From positions 1 through 5,480 of the forward strand of contig JAJPYP010000174.1 of assembly GCA_021204885.1 (NCBI GenBank): a DNA stretch of 5,480 nucleotides, in the 5' to 3' direction. The translations under genes and the position numbers were made by a program. The stretch comes from Prevotellaceae bacterium. GTDB taxonomy: Bacteria; Bacteroidota; Bacteroidia; Bacteroidales; Bacteroidaceae. This document shows positions 5,421-5,480 of this stretch, piece by piece (position 1 is the first letter of the stretch; each line of letters begins with the position of its first letter). The notes below the pieces were generated by a model. The model made no database searches and had not been told where the DNA came from. It saw only the letters and a program-made list of their open reading frames with translations.

Positions 5421-5480
5421 GGGGTTGAATGATGAAAAATAGGACAGCAAAGTGCGTGCTATGCATAAATATCGTCCAAC

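Larger units (their letters stand above)
4452..5480. other. Gene-free region of about 1 kb with repeats and strand-composition shifts
   Basis: No reading frame here looks like a real protein. The longest (plus strand 4965-5432, 155 codons) has no recognisable motif, is rich in Cys, Phe, Arg and Met clusters, and is overlapped by similar frames on the other strand. About 4490-4730 is G-rich on the plus strand (my hand count for 4621-4680 is 23 G against 5 C). The repeat array sits at 4781-4932. About 4933-5280 shows no feature I can name. About 5290-5400 is C- and T-rich (5341-5400: 22 C against 6 G), with CCGCC recurring at 5359, 5368 and 5380. A dyad follows at 5401-5420. The stretch may be decayed former coding sequence, a dispersed repeat family, or the upstream region of a gene beyond the right edge. 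Confidence 0.55.

Noticed and set aside
4965..5432. 155-codon reading frame on the plus strand
   Set aside because: No domain, no signal peptide, odd Cys/Phe/Arg clusters and competing frames of similar quality on the other strand. The C-rich DNA around 5341-5400 removes stop codons and can create such frames by chance.
5429..5480. Possible start of a plus-strand gene (MMKNRTAKCVL...)
   Set aside because: Only 17 codons before the edge, no Shine-Dalgarno and no -7 box nearby. The nearby dyad is suggestive but not enough to call a gene.

Overview
The window looks like Bacteroidales chromosome (Bacteroides, Phocaeicola or a close relative). The evidence is a SusC/RagA-type TonB-dependent transporter with its N-terminal carboxypeptidase-regulatory-like domain, promoter boxes matching the Bacteroides TAnnTTTG -7 consensus, AT-rich promoter regions between fairly GC-rich genes, and a Bacteroidetes-style lipoprotein paired with an outer-membrane barrel. 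The species cannot be fixed from this sequence.

All four convincing genes lie on the minus strand, so in transcription order they run from right to left. (1) 3507-4391 encodes a PfkB/ribokinase-family sugar kinase, probably fructokinase-like. It has a well-formed Bacteroides promoter and a leader with two tiny chained reading frames. (2) 2521-3330 encodes a lipoprotein of the calcineurin-like metallophosphoesterase fold. (3) 1842-2546 encodes a secreted protein with outer-membrane beta-barrel features. Its start overlaps the end of gene 2 by 26 bp, so the two are almost certainly co-translated. (4) 1-1456 is the N-terminal 485 codons of a SusC-like transporter that runs off the left edge and has its own -7 box just upstream. 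A susD-like gene is expected beyond the left edge but is not visible.

Two long stretches have no gene. 1457-1841 holds the susC promoter plus several inverted repeats of unknown role. 4392-5480, about 1.1 kb, holds the kinase promoter and leader, a G-rich stretch, a striking array of alternating inverted short repeats (4781-4932), a C-rich stretch and a 20-bp dyad near the right end. I find no convincing gene there.

Functionally, the SusC-like protein would import a glycan or other ligand across the outer membrane with TonB energy. The kinase would phosphorylate a sugar in the cytoplasm. The phosphoesterase/barrel pair would act at the envelope. Whether these belong to one polysaccharide-utilisation system is not shown: no glycoside hydrolase, SusD or regulator is in view. 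The most unusual feature is the repeat array. The phosphoesterase/barrel pair is the best candidate for an undescribed functional unit.
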